The notes below the pieces were generated by a model. The model searched no databases and was not told where the DNA came from. It worked only from the letters and a program-made list of their open reading frames with translations. DNA of 32,745 bases. Source: Flavobacteriaceae bacterium UBA1682. GTDB taxonomy: Bacteria; Bacteroidota; Bacteroidia; Flavobacteriales; Flavobacteriaceae. The DNA is taken from positions 1 through 32,745 of the forward strand of contig DCKE01000002.1 of NCBI GenBank assembly GCA_002320285.1, written 5' to 3'. The position numbers and the translations under genes are program-made. Shown here one piece after another: positions 1 through 7,564 of the stretch (positions are counted from its first letter, which is position 1; every line of letters begins with the position of its first letter).

Positions 1-420
1 TATAGCATGATAATAATGCATCATGTTTTCAACAAATCCCGTAGGGATGCCATGGTTATGTATGCGACGATTATAACGCATCATGTTTTCAACAAATCCC
101 GTAGGGATGCCATGATTATGTATGCGACGATTATAACGCATCACGTTTTCAACAAATCCCGTAGGGATGATATTATTATAGCATGATAATAACGCATCAT
201 GTTTTCGAAAAATCCCGTAGGGATGATATTATTATAGCATGATAATAACGCATCACGTTTTCAACAAATCCCGTAGGGATGATATTATTATAGCATGATA
301 ATAACGCATCATGTTTTCAAACAATCCCGTAGGGATGCCATGTATATATATGATACGATTATGATGCACATTGTTTTCAAACAATCCCGTAGGGATGTCA
401 TGATTATGGAAATTCGTTTT
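1..420. repeat. Seven-unit tandem array with a conserved palindrome
   Basis: Seven copies of ATCCCGTAGGGAT (5-bp stem, GTA loop) lie at 36, 96, 156, 212, 268, 324 and 384. The spacings are 60, 60, 56, 56, 56 and 60 bases. Each copy follows a conserved GTTTTC and GCATCA(T/C)G. In several units an outer inverted repeat (ATCATG before, CATGAT after) flanks the palindrome. The 60-base units carry a CATG..TATGCGACGATT type tail and the 56-base units carry ATATTATTATAGCATGATA. The first unit begins near the window edge, so the array may extend to the left. No open frame crosses it convincingly. It is not a CRISPR array, because the sequences between the palindromes are themselves repeats rather than unique spacers. 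Function unknown. Confidence 0.9.
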
Positions 421-502
421 TCCAAACCACCTCCGTGATTCTTATATTCAAAAAAAATCTGTAAATTGTAGTAGTGATAAAAACGCAATTAAAACAGATG
501 TT

Positions 503-952
503 ATGAGTACAGAAAATCAATTGACCAATTTTAATTTTTTCCAACCTTTAGAAATTCGTTGGAACGATATGGATGCTTTGGGGCATGTAAATAATGTGTT
601 TTACATGGAATACTTCCAAATTGGAAGAGGGTATTATATGAATGCTGTCAGTCCGAGTTGGGATTGGATGAAAAATATGTTTGTAATCGCTCATATCGAA
701 TGTGATTTTCAGAAAGAACTGCGGCTAGATGCCAAAAACCCTCAGATAGGATTGCGAATATCGCGCTTGGGAAACAAGAGTTTTGATATTGCATATATAG
801 TGGTGAGTAAGGGACGGGATGGAGAAACCATCGTTCATGCCACTGGTAGTAGTACACAGGTTATTATTGATATCGAATCGCATCAGTCTATTTCGGTACC
901 GAATTGGTTGCGGGAAGATATTTTTCGATTGGAAACCGGGCTGGGTTCGTAA
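503..952 (+). CDS. Acyl-CoA thioesterase, hotdog fold (YbgC/FadM-like)
   Basis: The 149-residue protein is a single 4HBT-type hotdog domain, the usual size for the family. Residues 19-32 (RWNDMDALGHVNN) match the family active-site signature RxxDxDxxGHVNNxxY. By analogy with 4-hydroxybenzoyl-CoA thioesterase, an Asp of this motif (D22 or D24) should be catalytic. It probably hydrolyses a short or medium acyl-CoA in the cytoplasm; the substrate cannot be read from the sequence. The gene stands alone between the repeat array and a convergent TonB receptor gene, with a strong shared terminator after it. No clear TAnnTTTG promoter box is visible in the short upstream region. Family is certain; substrate is unknown. 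Confidence 0.88.
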   Translation: MSTENQLTNFNFFQPLEIRWNDMDALGHVNNVFYMEYFQIGRGYYMNAVSPSWDWMKNMFVIAHIECDFQKELRLDAKNPQIGLRISRLGNKSFDIAYIVVSKGRDGETIVHATGSSTQVIIDIESHQSISVPNWLREDIFRLETGLGS

Positions 953-1053
953 GGCATTATTGGAAATACCGAAGTGAAGTTTGTTGAGATTTGAATTATT
1001 AGTCTGAATATGGGATATCATACCTGTTTATTATAGACATCTTATAAAAAGGG

Positions 1054-1091
1054 AAAAGGCGGTTATTTTCGATAGAAAATAACCGCCTTTT
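1054..1091. terminator. Bidirectional intrinsic terminator
   Basis: A perfect 17-bp stem (AAAAGGCGGTTATTTTC and its complement) closes a GATA tetraloop. It is A-rich on one side and T-rich on the other, so it can serve both the thioesterase gene arriving from the left and the TonB receptor gene arriving from the right. Confidence 0.9.
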
Positions 1092-1126
1092 CTGTATGTC
1101 ATTTTTTGATTTATTTGTCAGATGAA

Positions 1127-3124
1127 TTACAAGGCAAAACTGAGGTTGATAAAAATATTACGTCCTAGTCTCGGTATGTGGTTCCAATCGGCAAAGGTTG
1201 TATAGTTGGTATCTAATATGTTTTCAATTCCGGTTTGCAGGTTAAGGCTTTGCTTACCCAATTGCCAAAGATACCCAGCATTGATATTTACGATGGCATA
1301 GGCGGCGGTGCGCTCTTCGCCATAAGTGGGGGCAAAATTACTTTTTAAAGCATTCCCTTGAAGTACTAATGCCGTATTAAAGCGTTCCTTTTTATATTGT
1401 AAACTGCTTGAATAGCTTAGGGGACTGATTAAAGGCAAATTGTTTTTGTCTGAATCTTGACCGTAGTGGTAATTGATGTTTCCGGTCCAATTCCAATGAT
1501 CCGTAACTTGATAAGACAACATCCATTGAGCGGTAAAAATTTGTGCGTGATCTAGGGCTATATATCTTTTAACACCATCTGCTCCGATGGTCATAGCGAT
1601 AAAATCATCAACTGGTTTGCCGATAATATAGTCGCGTAGGTGGAAAAAAGAAGCACTTACCTTAGACTTCCAGTTTTTGTTTTGATAGCCGATAGAAGCG
1701 TTGGCCTCTAATGATTTCTCATTTTTTAGATCTGGATTACCGATGTAATCATAGCGATCTGAGCTGTTGAATAGATAAAAGCCATAGGCTTCGGAAACAG
1801 AAGGGGCCCGTAAACCGTAGGCCAAACCACCACCGAATTTCCATTTTTTCCATTCGTTCTCATAATTGACAGCGATGTTTCCTAAGAATCGATTCTTACG
1901 AGACTCCATGTTTGGATAAAAAATCTGCATGCTTTCCAGGGCTGTCTTATTTTTGATTTCACTGGTTTGGTTGCCGAGGCTACCGGAAATATTTAGGCTC
2001 TGACGCGCGTCAATTTGGTAGAGATCCTTGATGAAAAGGCCGGTGTAAAAGGTGTGTACATCGGGCCAGGTATACATAAACATCGAAAGTTCATCGGGAT
2101 TATTTGGATACATAGTCATTTCGGCCAAGGAAGTGTTTTGATAGGCATTTAATTGAGCGGTCCATTGGTGTTTGTCTAAGCTACCGTTTAATTTGGAATA
2201 CAATCCATAGGTGGTGCTCCATCCTGGCATATCCATATGTATGGGTACATCTGGACGTTTGGTGTCATCCATTCTATGGGTGATGGTATTATAATATAGT
2301 TTGGTTTCCCAGTGATTTATGAATCCGTCCTCAAAGTGACTCTCCAATTTTAATGAGGTTATCAATGCTTCTGCCAAGGATACATCCATCGGTAATGCAG
2401 GATATCCTACATCGGTAGCTTTGTCATAAATAACAGCGGCCTCGATGCGCTGGTGTGGATTCAAGGCATATCCGAGATTGGAAGCTAAATTGAGCTTTTT
2501 ATAAGAGGAATACAAAACTTCTTCATTACCGCCAGCTCTATAATTATCGGCATTTCTATATAAAGCAGAACCGTCAAAATACCAACGTGGAGCGCTGTGA
2601 TGAAAGGCGCCACCTAGGATAAATTGTTTGTTATTGCTGTCATAACCCGATTGGATATCTGCGTTGGTTTGAGCATCTTCAGAAAAACTTCCTTTTTTAC
2701 TGACTAGATCCATGCCTCCACCAATTGTTGGGCCGTGTTGACTGCCTTGCTGGCCCGACGTCAGTCGAACCATCGACAAATTGTTGATTTCGACATAGGA
2801 AGTGATGGGATCCATTTTGTCGGTACAGGCATTGAAAATATGCATGCCGTCGATGGTTAGTGAAGTACGCTCCGTTGGCATACTATTGATTAAGGGTTCC
2901 CAGGCATAAGCTCCCCGTTTGACTAAAGAAACATTTTGAAATTGTTCCAGGTAGCTATCTAAAGTTGCCAGTGGTTTAAAGGCAACCGGTTTTGTAGATT
3001 GCAGGATGACAATTTCAGATAGGGATTCGGGTTGGAGGGTATCTGTGGATGTCTTTTGCCCAAAACTATTGAGGCAAAAGAACAGCGATACACTGAGGTA
3101 TAATAAATGTTTTAAATGCTTCAT
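1127..3124 (-). CDS. TonB-dependent outer-membrane receptor, OprC/NosA-type copper receptor
   Basis: The 665-residue protein has a signal peptide (residues 1-22), a TonB-box-like segment (SLSEIVIL, 34-41), a plug domain to about residue 145 and a long beta-barrel ending in the aromatic strand NIFINLSFAL. The plug contains DGMHIFNACTDKMDP, giving C100-x3-M104. The first part of the barrel contains H283-R-M285. From memory, the Pseudomonas copper receptor OprC binds copper through a CxxxM plus HxM site about 180 residues apart; here the separation is 183. This supports copper uptake rather than siderophore or sugar transport. It is the last gene of a run with a Met/His-rich lipoprotein and a small Cys/Met/His protein. 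A perfect hairpin lies just before its start. Receptor assignment is firm; copper specificity is a strong inference. Confidence 0.9.
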   Translation of the reverse strand: MKHLKHLLYLSVSLFFCLNSFGQKTSTDTLQPESLSEIVILQSTKPVAFKPLATLDSYLEQFQNVSLVKRGAYAWEPLINSMPTERTSLTIDGMHIFNACTDKMDPITSYVEINNLSMVRLTSGQQGSQHGPTIGGGMDLVSKKGSFSEDAQTNADIQSGYDSNNKQFILGGAFHHSAPRWYFDGSALYRNADNYRAGGNEEVLYSSYKKLNLASNLGYALNPHQRIEAAVIYDKATDVGYPALPMDVSLAEALITSLKLESHFEDGFINHWETKLYYNTITHRMDDTKRPDVPIHMDMPGWSTTYGLYSKLNGSLDKHQWTAQLNAYQNTSLAEMTMYPNNPDELSMFMYTWPDVHTFYTGLFIKDLYQIDARQSLNISGSLGNQTSEIKNKTALESMQIFYPNMESRKNRFLGNIAVNYENEWKKWKFGGGLAYGLRAPSVSEAYGFYLFNSSDRYDYIGNPDLKNEKSLEANASIGYQNKNWKSKVSASFFHLRDYIIGKPVDDFIAMTIGADGVKRYIALDHAQIFTAQWMLSYQVTDHWNWTGNINYHYGQDSDKNNLPLISPLSYSSSLQYKKERFNTALVLQGNALKSNFAPTYGEERTAAYAIVNINAGYLWQLGKQSLNLQTGIENILDTNYTTFADWNHIPRLGRNIFINLSFAL

Positions 3125-3138
3125 TTTTGAGTGGTGTT

Positions 3139-3173
3139 AGAGCTCTTTGCTTTATGAATTAGCAAAGAGCTCT
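3139..3173. other. Intercistronic perfect hairpin in the copper-receptor operon
   Basis: AGAGCTCTTTGCT (3139-3151) and its exact complement (3161-3173) form a 13-bp stem with a 9-base loop. It lies between the lipoprotein stop and the receptor start. The T-run follows the stem only on the plus strand, so it does not look like a terminator for this minus-strand operon. It could be an mRNA processing or stability element, or it could stop antisense transcription. Confidence 0.7.
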
Positions 3174-3183
3174 TTTTAATGGG

Positions 3184-4044
3184 TTAAAATTCCAATTCAA
3201 AAAACAAACTGCTAGCTAGGGTGTTATCGTCTATGGATTCTCCTTTGATGAGAGTGCCTGAATTATCAAGTAATTGCAAATTGATCTTCCAATATCCAGT
3301 CATAGTAAGAGATAATTTCCCATGATATAGCAGATCACCTATAGATTGGGTTAAATGGACGTTGTTGGGAGAGCTGTGATTTTGCATGCTAGGCATTCTA
3401 GGGTCAATTTGAACTTTATATTGATTAACGATAGTGAAACTATCCATAGATTCCATTTTAAACAGTGCCGTAGTCATATCATTAATTCCGATTTTCGGTG
3501 AATTCGGAGCGATTAAGGCAATGATATAATTTTTGTTATCGGATCCTTTAAACGATTGGATGGTTTGATGTTTTGAAGGGAAAACATCCACTTTTTTAGA
3601 AACAACCACTTTTTGTCCGCGGTGTTCAAACTGAATTTCCAGTTCCCAATAATGTTCATTTCCGTCGCTGGCCATTTGGAACAATAGATTCCCCTCAAAA
3701 AGATTGGCCTTATTGTGGAAGGGTCTTAAGTTTAATACAGGAGCACCGTGTTGCATGGTTCCCATATGCATAGTAGTTTTCCAATTGGTAAAAGTAATTT
3801 CACTGTTGTCAGTAGTGGATATCGCCTTGATTCGTGCGACTATGGGGTTCGAACCTACCTGAAGTCGTTGTTGGTTTTGGCTGTATAATTCGACGCTATA
3901 CTGATCGGTGGATAAATTTTCAATTTTATGCCAACCTTCAATAGGGTCAATTTCTGGGTTTACCGGATTGGAATCATCTGAACTGCAGGAAGCCAGTATT
4001 AAAATGCTGCATAGCAACAGGGATATTGATTTTATTTTTTTCAT
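3184..4044 (-). CDS. Lipoprotein with two YtkA-like domains, Met/His-rich (probable copper binding)
   Basis: This 286-residue lipoprotein has a signal peptide ending in the lipobox LASC (C20), so it is probably membrane-anchored and faces the periplasm or outer membrane. Two similar beta-rich halves follow. Residues 35-155 contain a cluster at 92-99 (M92, H93, M94, M97, H99). Residues 160-286 contain M217, M220 and H223. The shared pattern MxxMQ followed by His suggests an internal duplication of a YtkA-type (cupredoxin-like) fold. Methionine and histidine clusters of this kind are typical of periplasmic Cu(I) handling. The gene lies between a small Cys/Met/His protein and the copper-type TonB receptor, consistent with a surface or periplasmic copper carrier. 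The domain call is by pattern only. Confidence 0.72.
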   Translation of the reverse strand: MKKIKSISLLLCSILILASCSSDDSNPVNPEIDPIEGWHKIENLSTDQYSVELYSQNQQRLQVGSNPIVARIKAISTTDNSEITFTNWKTTMHMGTMQHGAPVLNLRPFHNKANLFEGNLLFQMASDGNEHYWELEIQFEHRGQKVVVSKKVDVFPSKHQTIQSFKGSDNKNYIIALIAPNSPKIGINDMTTALFKMESMDSFTIVNQYKVQIDPRMPSMQNHSSPNNVHLTQSIGDLLYHGKLSLTMTGYWKINLQLLDNSGTLIKGESIDDNTLASSLFFELEF

Positions 4045-4113
4045 AATTTAGATCTTAATTAAATATAACAAAGTGCTTCTCGATGTAGAAGAATTCAGGA
4101 TTGCGATAGTAAA

Positions 4114-4488
4114 TTAGATAAAAACTGGTGGGCGAAATAAAAGGGATATCAGATCGAATTGATATAGTGATTGGTAGTAACTACTTGTTTTTGTATTGCT
4201 TGTGGGGGATGGGGTCAAAGCAAAGATCACCTCTGACTTCAAAGGCAGTTGCAACCACTGAAAGGGGAAGGATATGCTTTTAGTGAGCGTGGATATAGCG
4301 TTGTTTTCTTCGGCAGTTTTAGCCAATTCTTTTTTTAAGAAACAGCTGCCGTTGCAATGCATTTCTGGGCGATCCCGGTTTACACAAAGCTCATTTTTGA
4401 TATAGTCATAATGGAGAGCAAACCCCAGTATTGGGAGTACGGGTTTAAAAACAAATACCAATAAGAGTAAGGCTAAAAATGATTTCAT
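4114..4488 (-). CDS. Small secreted or membrane-anchored Cys/Met/His protein, first gene of the copper operon
   Basis: The 124-residue protein has an N-terminal hydrophobic segment (residues 3-25) that could be a signal peptide or anchor. The motif NELCVNRDRPEMHCNGSC follows, giving C35, M43, H44, C45 and C49. This spacing of soft ligands looks like a metal site. The C-terminal half is weakly conserved in appearance and ends in a hydrophobic tail (FDLISLLFRPPVFI). Small proteins of this type occur near TonB receptors in flavobacteria, but I know of no assigned function. Position as the first gene of the run suggests a copper-sensing, delivery or redox role. Function not established. Confidence 0.7.
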   Translation of the reverse strand: MKSFLALLLLVFVFKPVLPILGFALHYDYIKNELCVNRDRPEMHCNGSCFLKKELAKTAEENNAISTLTKSISFPFQWLQLPLKSEVIFALTPSPTSNTKTSSYYQSLYQFDLISLLFRPPVFI

Positions 4489-4621
4489 TACACAGTATTT
4501 CTGATCGTATTGTACGGATTAGTATTTAAACAGTATAAAAACTGCTCCTACGTTAACAAACGCGAGTCGTAAATGGGTATTCTTAGGGTATCGGTTGTTT
4601 TAGTATGCATCTAACTATACT

Positions 4622-4629
4622 CAAATATA
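4622..4629 (-). promoter_or_regulatory. Candidate -7 box for the copper operon
   Basis: The minus strand reads TATATTTG, a perfect TAnnTTTG Bacteroidota -7 box. It lies 133 bases upstream of the 4488 start codon. No clear -33 TTG is seen at the usual spacing, so confidence is moderate. Confidence 0.45.
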
Positions 4630-4858
4630 GTTAAATAAAAGCTTAGTGCCTAGATGATATCTATAAAATTACGACATTTAGATAAAAATTATTAAAAAAT
4701 TAATTTTAATTGATATTAAAGTTAATAAAAATAGGATTGAACTTTAAAATTGTTTTTTTTGTAAAAAAGGCCTCAATTACAGCTAGTCTCAACCGATGAT
4801 TGCCATAGTGTTTTATACGATTTGTCGGAGAATATCGTTATAGAAGCGATTGCTTTTG

Positions 4859-4866
4859 TTACTTTG
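4859..4866 (+). promoter_or_regulatory. Candidate -7 box for the DUF4421 gene
   Basis: TTACTTTG followed by C matches the common TAnnTTTG-type element with one mismatch. It is the same octamer seen upstream of rpmB. It lies 49 bases before the proposed TTG start. Confidence 0.45.
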
Positions 4867-4915
4867 CGGTTGAAATGATACGGGGCTTCAGTAGGCTGTT
4901 ATAAATAAGATTCGT

Positions 4916-5905
4916 TTGACAACAAAAATTAAAAAGGTGATTTTCGATTTAAGGGGTTGGTGTGCTATCGTGGTAGTAGCATTTTTCTGTGGTAATGTAG
5001 CGGTGTATTCTCAAGTGGATTCGACGTACATTAAGCCGTTTCACTTCCAATATTCGGCACGTGCTTTTGTTGCAAAAAACACTTTTTCGTTAAATATTGA
5101 TAGTGAACATAGAGGGGAGATTGGTTTTGAGCCAAATAATCCGGTGCTTTTAGGATTGGGTTTCTCTTGGAAAAACTCCTCATTGAATTTCGGATATGGT
5201 TTTTCGTCCATGCGGGAAAAGGATAAGGGGAAGACAAAGACCTTAGACTTTCAATACCATCATTATGGAGAGCAGTGGATTTTGGATTTGTATATGTTAA
5301 ACAATAAGGGTTTTTATTTGGAAGACAAGGATGTGGTGCATTTGTATCCGGATTTACGGATCTCTTTGTTTGGCGCATTTTCTCAATATGTATTTTCGGG
5401 AAATAAATTTTCTTTTGGAGCTGCCTTTGACCAGAATAAGCGACAGCTGCGTTCGGCAGGAAGTTGGTTGTTAGGGGGCAATGTGTTTTATACCAATATC
5501 AAGGGACAGCCGGCGGTTGATGATGAATTTTTTGGCGGTGACAAATGGAATATACAATTGGGACCTAACGGGGGTTATGCGTATTCGTGGGTATTTGCGC
5601 GCAATTTTTACCTTGCGGGGTCTTTTTCTGTTGGGGTAAATGTCGGAATTGAAAAGGAAAACGATCAACGTAAATTCAGTGTGAACCCGTTGTTGTTTGG
5701 CAGGATGTCAATCGGGTATAATGGACCGGATTGGACCGTGAATATTTCGGCACTAAACAATAGGGTTTATGTGAAATACGGCGATGATTATCAGCGCAGT
5801 TTGGATCCGAGTCAGTACAAACTGACTTTTGTAAAGCGTTTTGATTTAAAAAAAGAGATTCCGTTTCTAAAAAGAGATCTGAGATTTCCGTCTTTTAAGA
5901 ATTAG
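4916..5905 (+). CDS. DUF4421 family outer-membrane protein
   Basis: The 329-residue protein has a short charged N-terminus, a hydrophobic signal segment (about 13-33, cleaved near VYSQ) and then alternating beta strands typical of a small outer-membrane barrel. The phrases DSTYIKPFHFQYSARAF, NNPVLLGLGFSWKNSSLNFGYGF and KDKGKTKTLDFQ fit the DUF4421 pattern as I remember it. Function is unknown. The start is TTG: no ATG lies in frame between the upstream stop at 4892 and the signal peptide. A GTG seven codons downstream would shorten the n-region and is the main alternative. It is transcribed alone, away from the divergent copper locus. Confidence 0.8.
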   Translation: MTTKIKKVIFDLRGWCAIVVVAFFCGNVAVYSQVDSTYIKPFHFQYSARAFVAKNTFSLNIDSEHRGEIGFEPNNPVLLGLGFSWKNSSLNFGYGFSSMREKDKGKTKTLDFQYHHYGEQWILDLYMLNNKGFYLEDKDVVHLYPDLRISLFGAFSQYVFSGNKFSFGAAFDQNKRQLRSAGSWLLGGNVFYTNIKGQPAVDDEFFGGDKWNIQLGPNGGYAYSWVFARNFYLAGSFSVGVNVGIEKENDQRKFSVNPLLFGRMSIGYNGPDWTVNISALNNRVYVKYGDDYQRSLDPSQYKLTFVKRFDLKKEIPFLKRDLRFPSFKN

Positions 5906-6066
5906 TTTACGTCGAAGGGTATTTGTTATGAGGCAGGTGAAATGGTTTTTAAAAGGTCTATTCTCCGAATACTTACACGGATAAAACATGGGGGCTTTAA
6001 CCCGGTGTTTTAAAATCTTAATAACATAAAAAGTGCCCGAACAAACGTCATTCAGATCAAAATCTA

Positions 6067-6074
6067 TATATTTG
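6067..6074 (+). promoter_or_regulatory. -7 promoter box for the exonuclease gene
   Basis: TATATTTG is a perfect TAnnTTTG box 20 bases before the start codon. This spacing recurs (20-28 bases) ahead of ndk, ftsY, the GlmU-like gene, DUF4199 and DUF1599. Confidence 0.6.
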
Positions 6075-6094
6075 TAAGAACACAAATATTTACA

Positions 6095-6871
6095 ATGGAA
6101 CTTAAATTACACAGACCGATTTGTTTTTTCGATTTAGAAACGACAGGAGTGGATGTAGCGAAAGACAGAATAGTTGAAATTTCAATACTCAAAGTATATC
6201 CTAACGGCAATAAAGAAAGCAGAACTTGGTTGGTTAATCCTGAGCGACCAATTCCTGCGGAAACTTCAGCTATACATGGTATTACTGATGAAAGAGTGGC
6301 TAATGAGCCTACTTTTAAACAGTTGGCTACACAGGTATATAATATGATCAAAGATTCGGATTTAGCAGGTTTTAATTCGGACCGTTTTGATATTCCTTTG
6401 TTGGCGGAAGAATTGTTGCGTGCAGAGGTAGATTTTGATATGAAAAACCGTTTCTCTGTCGATATTCAGACTATTTTCCACAAAAAAGAGGAGCGTACGT
6501 TAAGTGCTGCATATCGATTTTATTGCGATCAAACGCTTGAGAATGCGCACTCTGCTGAAGCGGATACCATTGCGACTTATGAGATTTTGAAAGCACAGCT
6601 GGATCGTTATGACGATTTGGAAAACGATATGAAATCGCTTTCAGAATATACAACTAGAAAAAAATCAGTCGATTTTGCTGGATTTATAGCTTTAAATGCA
6701 GAGGGTCAAGAAGTGTTTTCGTTCGGTAAGCACAAGGGAGCCTTGGTAGATGATATATTGGAACGAGAGCCCGGTTATTTTGGCTGGATTCAAAATGCCG
6801 ATTTTCCTTTATATACCAAAAAAGTGTTGACGGCCATCAAATTGCGTAAATTGAACAATAAATTTCAATAG
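6095..6871 (+). CDS. DEDDh 3'-5' exonuclease, DNA polymerase III epsilon-like
   Basis: The 258-residue protein has an N-terminal RNase T/DnaQ-type exonuclease domain (about 8-175). Exo I is FFDLETTG (D13, E15), Exo II is GFNSDRFDIPLL (D99), and Exo III is HSAEADT (H152, D157). All DEDDh residues are therefore present. A C-terminal segment (about 205-258) contains FGKHKG, resembling the DUF3820 or exodeoxyribonuclease X C-terminal module that may contact nucleic acid. The protein is too divergent to call the replicative proofreading subunit, so a repair or RNA-processing exonuclease is equally possible. Its stop codon runs into a REP-like repeat. Confidence 0.9.
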   Translation: MELKLHRPICFFDLETTGVDVAKDRIVEISILKVYPNGNKESRTWLVNPERPIPAETSAIHGITDERVANEPTFKQLATQVYNMIKDSDLAGFNSDRFDIPLLAEELLRAEVDFDMKNRFSVDIQTIFHKKEERTLSAAYRFYCDQTLENAHSAEADTIATYEILKAQLDRYDDLENDMKSLSEYTTRKKSVDFAGFIALNAEGQEVFSFGKHKGALVDDILEREPGYFGWIQNADFPLYTKKVLTAIKLRKLNNKFQ

Positions 6872-6945
6872 CCCCGATAGGAACGATATCCTTTTGCGGA
6901 ACGATAGCGAAGCAAAAGATAAAGTGGATAGCGGGAAAAAGCTCC
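6870..6945 (+). repeat. REP-like dispersed intergenic element, copy A
   Basis: The core is an inverted repeat, ATCCTTTTGC and GCAAAAGAT, around a 14-base loop. It is bounded by imperfectly complementary ends (CCCCGATAGG and GGATAGCGGG) and ends in AGCTCC. It begins at the exonuclease stop codon and ends five bases before the FAH-family gene start. Copy B, in the opposite orientation, lies at 20119-20200. Similar elements are frequent in Flavobacterium intergenic regions as I remember them. Confidence 0.75.
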
Positions 6946-6950
6946 AAAAA

Positions 6951-7562
6951 ATGAAAATAATTTGTATTGGTAGAAATTATCACGACCATATTTCAGAATT
7001 AAATAATGAAACTCCGCAGGAGCCGATCTTGTTTTTAAAACCGGATACGGCCTTGTTGCCCAAAGAGCAGGTTTTTGCGATTCCTGATTTTTCGAATGAC
7101 ATACATTACGAGGCAGAGATCGTGGTTAAGATTAGTAAAGTGGGTAAATATATCGAACCTAAATTTGCATCAAAATATTATGAATGGATCACCTTGGGAA
7201 TCGATTTTACCGCTCGAGATATTCAAACAGAATTAAAAGCTAAGGGACTGCCATGGGAAAAGGCCAAGGCATTTGATAATTCGGCAGTAGTAGGAGCGTT
7301 TTTGCCTAAAGAGACATGGGAATCGGTGGATCAGATCGATTTTGCCATGGATATCAATCAGCAACGAGTTCAAACGGGAAACACCAGTCAGATGATTTGG
7401 AAAATTGATCAAATCATCGCATATGCCTCTCGTTTTTTTACACTGAAAACGGGGGATTTGATTTTTACCGGTACTCCAGTAGGAGTGGGTAAGGTGCATC
7501 CAGAGGATTTGTTGGAGGGATATGTAGGAGCGGAAAAAGTATTTACCATTCAAGTAAAATAA
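6951..7562 (+). CDS. Fumarylacetoacetate hydrolase (FAH) family protein
   Basis: The 203-residue protein begins MKIICIGRNYHDH, the canonical start of small FAH-family enzymes. An upstream in-frame ATG at 6894 would add 19 residues encoded by the REP-like repeat, so 6951 is chosen. Metal ligands are visible as HYEAE (E54, E56) and GIDFTARD (D85), followed by TGTPVGVG near the C-terminus. Members act as acylpyruvases, oxaloacetate tautomerases or decarboxylases on small 2-oxo acids; the specific substrate is not decided here. It is three bases upstream of the HPt-like gene and probably cotranscribed with it and cinA. Confidence 0.9.
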   Translation: MKIICIGRNYHDHISELNNETPQEPILFLKPDTALLPKEQVFAIPDFSNDIHYEAEIVVKISKVGKYIEPKFASKYYEWITLGIDFTARDIQTELKAKGLPWEKAKAFDNSAVVGAFLPKETWESVDQIDFAMDINQQRVQTGNTSQMIWKIDQIIAYASRFFTLKTGDLIFTGTPVGVGKVHPEDLLEGYVGAEKVFTIQVK

Positions 7563-7564
7563 AT

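Larger units (their letters stand above)
4489..4915. other. Divergent intergenic region between the copper operon and the DUF4421 gene
   Basis: This 427-base AT-rich region holds one candidate promoter for each flanking gene and an AT-rich centre (about 4670-4760). No convincing open frame, RNA gene or long inverted repeat is visible. The minus-strand side would give the copper operon a leader of about 125 bases, long for this window, which leaves room for post-transcriptional control. Confidence 0.6.

Noticed and set aside
1..420. Regularly spaced palindromes suggesting a CRISPR array
   Set aside because: The sequences between repeats are themselves near-identical, and no cas genes are present in the window.
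4670..4760. AT-rich tract as a possible replication origin
   Set aside because: No DnaA-box cluster and no dnaA or other origin genes are present; AT-rich intergenic DNA is normal for this genome.
6894..6950. N-terminal extension of the FAH-family protein
   Set aside because: It is encoded by the REP-like element and has no family counterpart; MKIICIGRNY at 6951 is the canonical start.
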